Shown: positions 63,460-64,000 of the stretch, piece after piece
Layout: the number at the start of each line of letters is the position of its first letter
Position numbering within the stretch: position 1 is the first letter of the stretch
Origin: Mycobacterium sp. MS1601
GTDB lineage: Bacteria > Actinomycetota > Actinomycetes > Mycobacteriales > Mycobacteriaceae
Length of the DNA stretch: 64,000 nucleotides
Direction of reading: 5' to 3'
Assembly: GCF_001984215.1 (NCBI RefSeq)
Contig: NZ_CP019420.1
Span: 6,014,001 to 6,078,000, forward strand
Program-made: the position numbers and the translations under genes
Notes under the pieces: model-generated
The model's database searches: none
What the model was told of the DNA's origin: nothing
Seen by the model: the letters and a program-made list of their open reading frames with translations, nothing else

Positions 63460-64000
63460 GGCCGCACTCCGGCCGGCTGGGGGGCGCGGGCCATCAGCCG
63501 GTCCAGCTCCCGATGATCCATGGCGCTCAGCGGTACGGCGGGGTGACGGCTGACGGCGGTGGTGATGGCACCGCGGCGACGCAGAATCTCCTTGCGCACA
63601 CCGATTCCGCCACGCAGTTCGTGCCGATTCAGCGGTAGGTAGCTGTCGAAGAGATCCTCGGCGGCGTCACGCTGCCCCTGGCCGTGCCGGCGGCACACCT
63701 CGGCCAGCACGTCAGGGTAGGCGAATCCGGTCATCGCGCCGTCGGCGCCACGGTCGAGTTCCTGGGGCAGCGCGATGCCGTTGTTGCCCGCCAGGATGGT
63801 CACCCGGCGCAGCCCGTCGGCTTCGGCCGCGCGAATGGCGCTGAGCTTGCCCAGACCCGGAACGTCCTCGTGCTTGAGCATGAGCACCGACGGGCAGTCG
63901 GTCACGATCCGGCGCCAGGCCGCCAGGGTCAGCGGCACGTCACTGGACTGCGGGAAATCCTGGTAGCACACCGGGATGTCGGGCCCCAGCGCCCTGGTCA
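63456..64000 (-). CDS. DapA/N-acetylneuraminate lyase-family aldolase (N-terminus outside window)
   Basis: The last 181 or so codons of a dihydrodipicolinate synthase-family TIM barrel are visible. The Schiff-base Lys is in CPSVLMLKHEDVPGLGK, followed by ILAGNNGIALPQELDRGADGAMTGFAYPDVL and a helical C-terminus. The family makes or breaks a carbon-carbon bond with pyruvate or another keto acid. The frame is open to the window edge. It overlaps the amidohydrolase gene by four bases, suggesting it handles the opened-ring product. Confidence 0.85.
   Translation of the reverse strand, partial: TRALGPDIPVCYQDFPQSSDVPLTLAAWRRIVTDCPSVLMLKHEDVPGLGKLSAIRAAEADGLRRVTILAGNNGIALPQELDRGADGAMTGFAYPDVLAEVCRRHGQGQRDAAEDLFDSYLPLNRHELRGGIGVRKEILRRRGAITTAVSRHPAVPLSAMDHRELDRLMARAPQPAGVRP

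Overview
The window looks like the chromosome of a fast-growing mycobacterium (Mycolicibacterium type). It has high GC and many GTG starts. It carries two blocks whose gene order matches Mycobacterium tuberculosis: metK-coaBC-rpoZ-gmk-mihF-pyrF-carB-carA-Rv1382-pyrC-pyrB-pyrR (Rv1392 to Rv1379 in that species), then nusB-efp-pepQ-Rv2536-aroB-aroK-aroC and prepilin peptidase-aroE-mltG-ruvX-alaS-Rv2556c-rarA (Rv2533c to Rv2559c). The locus numbers and the comparison are from memory, not from a search.

Layout: (1) 1-3.7 kb: the 3' end of a LipH-type esterase, then a Baeyer-Villiger-type flavin monooxygenase gene split by a 2.6 kb accessory island. The island holds a broken DUF2625 gene, an orphan Tn554-type TnpC/DUF6262 gene, low-complexity coding debris, an ankyrin gene and a DUF4241-like gene. 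(2) 3.7-18.6 kb: housekeeping core with the de novo pyrimidine operon read leftward from pyrR. Its leader carries a PyrR-binding sequence beside the pyrR ribosome site. pyrF has a one-base frameshift in a C6 run. (3) 18.6-36.2 kb: a serine hydrolase, nusB/efp/pepQ, shikimate genes without an adjacent aroQ, an MFS exporter, a frameshifted prepilin peptidase, aroE, mltG, ruvX, alaS, rarA and DUF3097. (4) 36.3-41 kb: small redox and accessory genes, including a divergent AraC/short-chain dehydrogenase pair.

(5) 41.2-49.2 kb: four tightly coupled leftward genes encode a DUF2126/transglutaminase giant, a circularly permuted ATP-grasp plus alpha-E fusion, a second transglutaminase and a zinc-ribbon HExxH peptidase. 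Together they look like a peptide ligation and cleavage system whose substrate is unknown. This is the best candidate for an undescribed system. (6) 49.3-54.8 kb: DUF389 membrane protein, DeoR, HxlR, thiolase, GntR, VOC and deazaflavin-dependent genes. Two clear palindromic operators lie in the HxlR/thiolase and GntR/VOC intergenic regions.

(7) 54.8-64 kb: a leftward catabolic cluster. It encodes a single-chain iron-sulfur/molybdopterin hydroxylase, its FAD subunit, a 2-oxoglutarate/Fe dioxygenase, an NMT1-type binding lipoprotein, an IclR regulator, a short-chain dehydrogenase, a dihydropyrimidinase-type amidohydrolase and a DapA-family aldolase cut by the window end. The enzymes fit uptake, hydroxylation and ring opening of an N-heterocycle, but the compound cannot be named from sequence.

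No rRNA, tRNA, CRISPR array or intact insertion sequence was seen.
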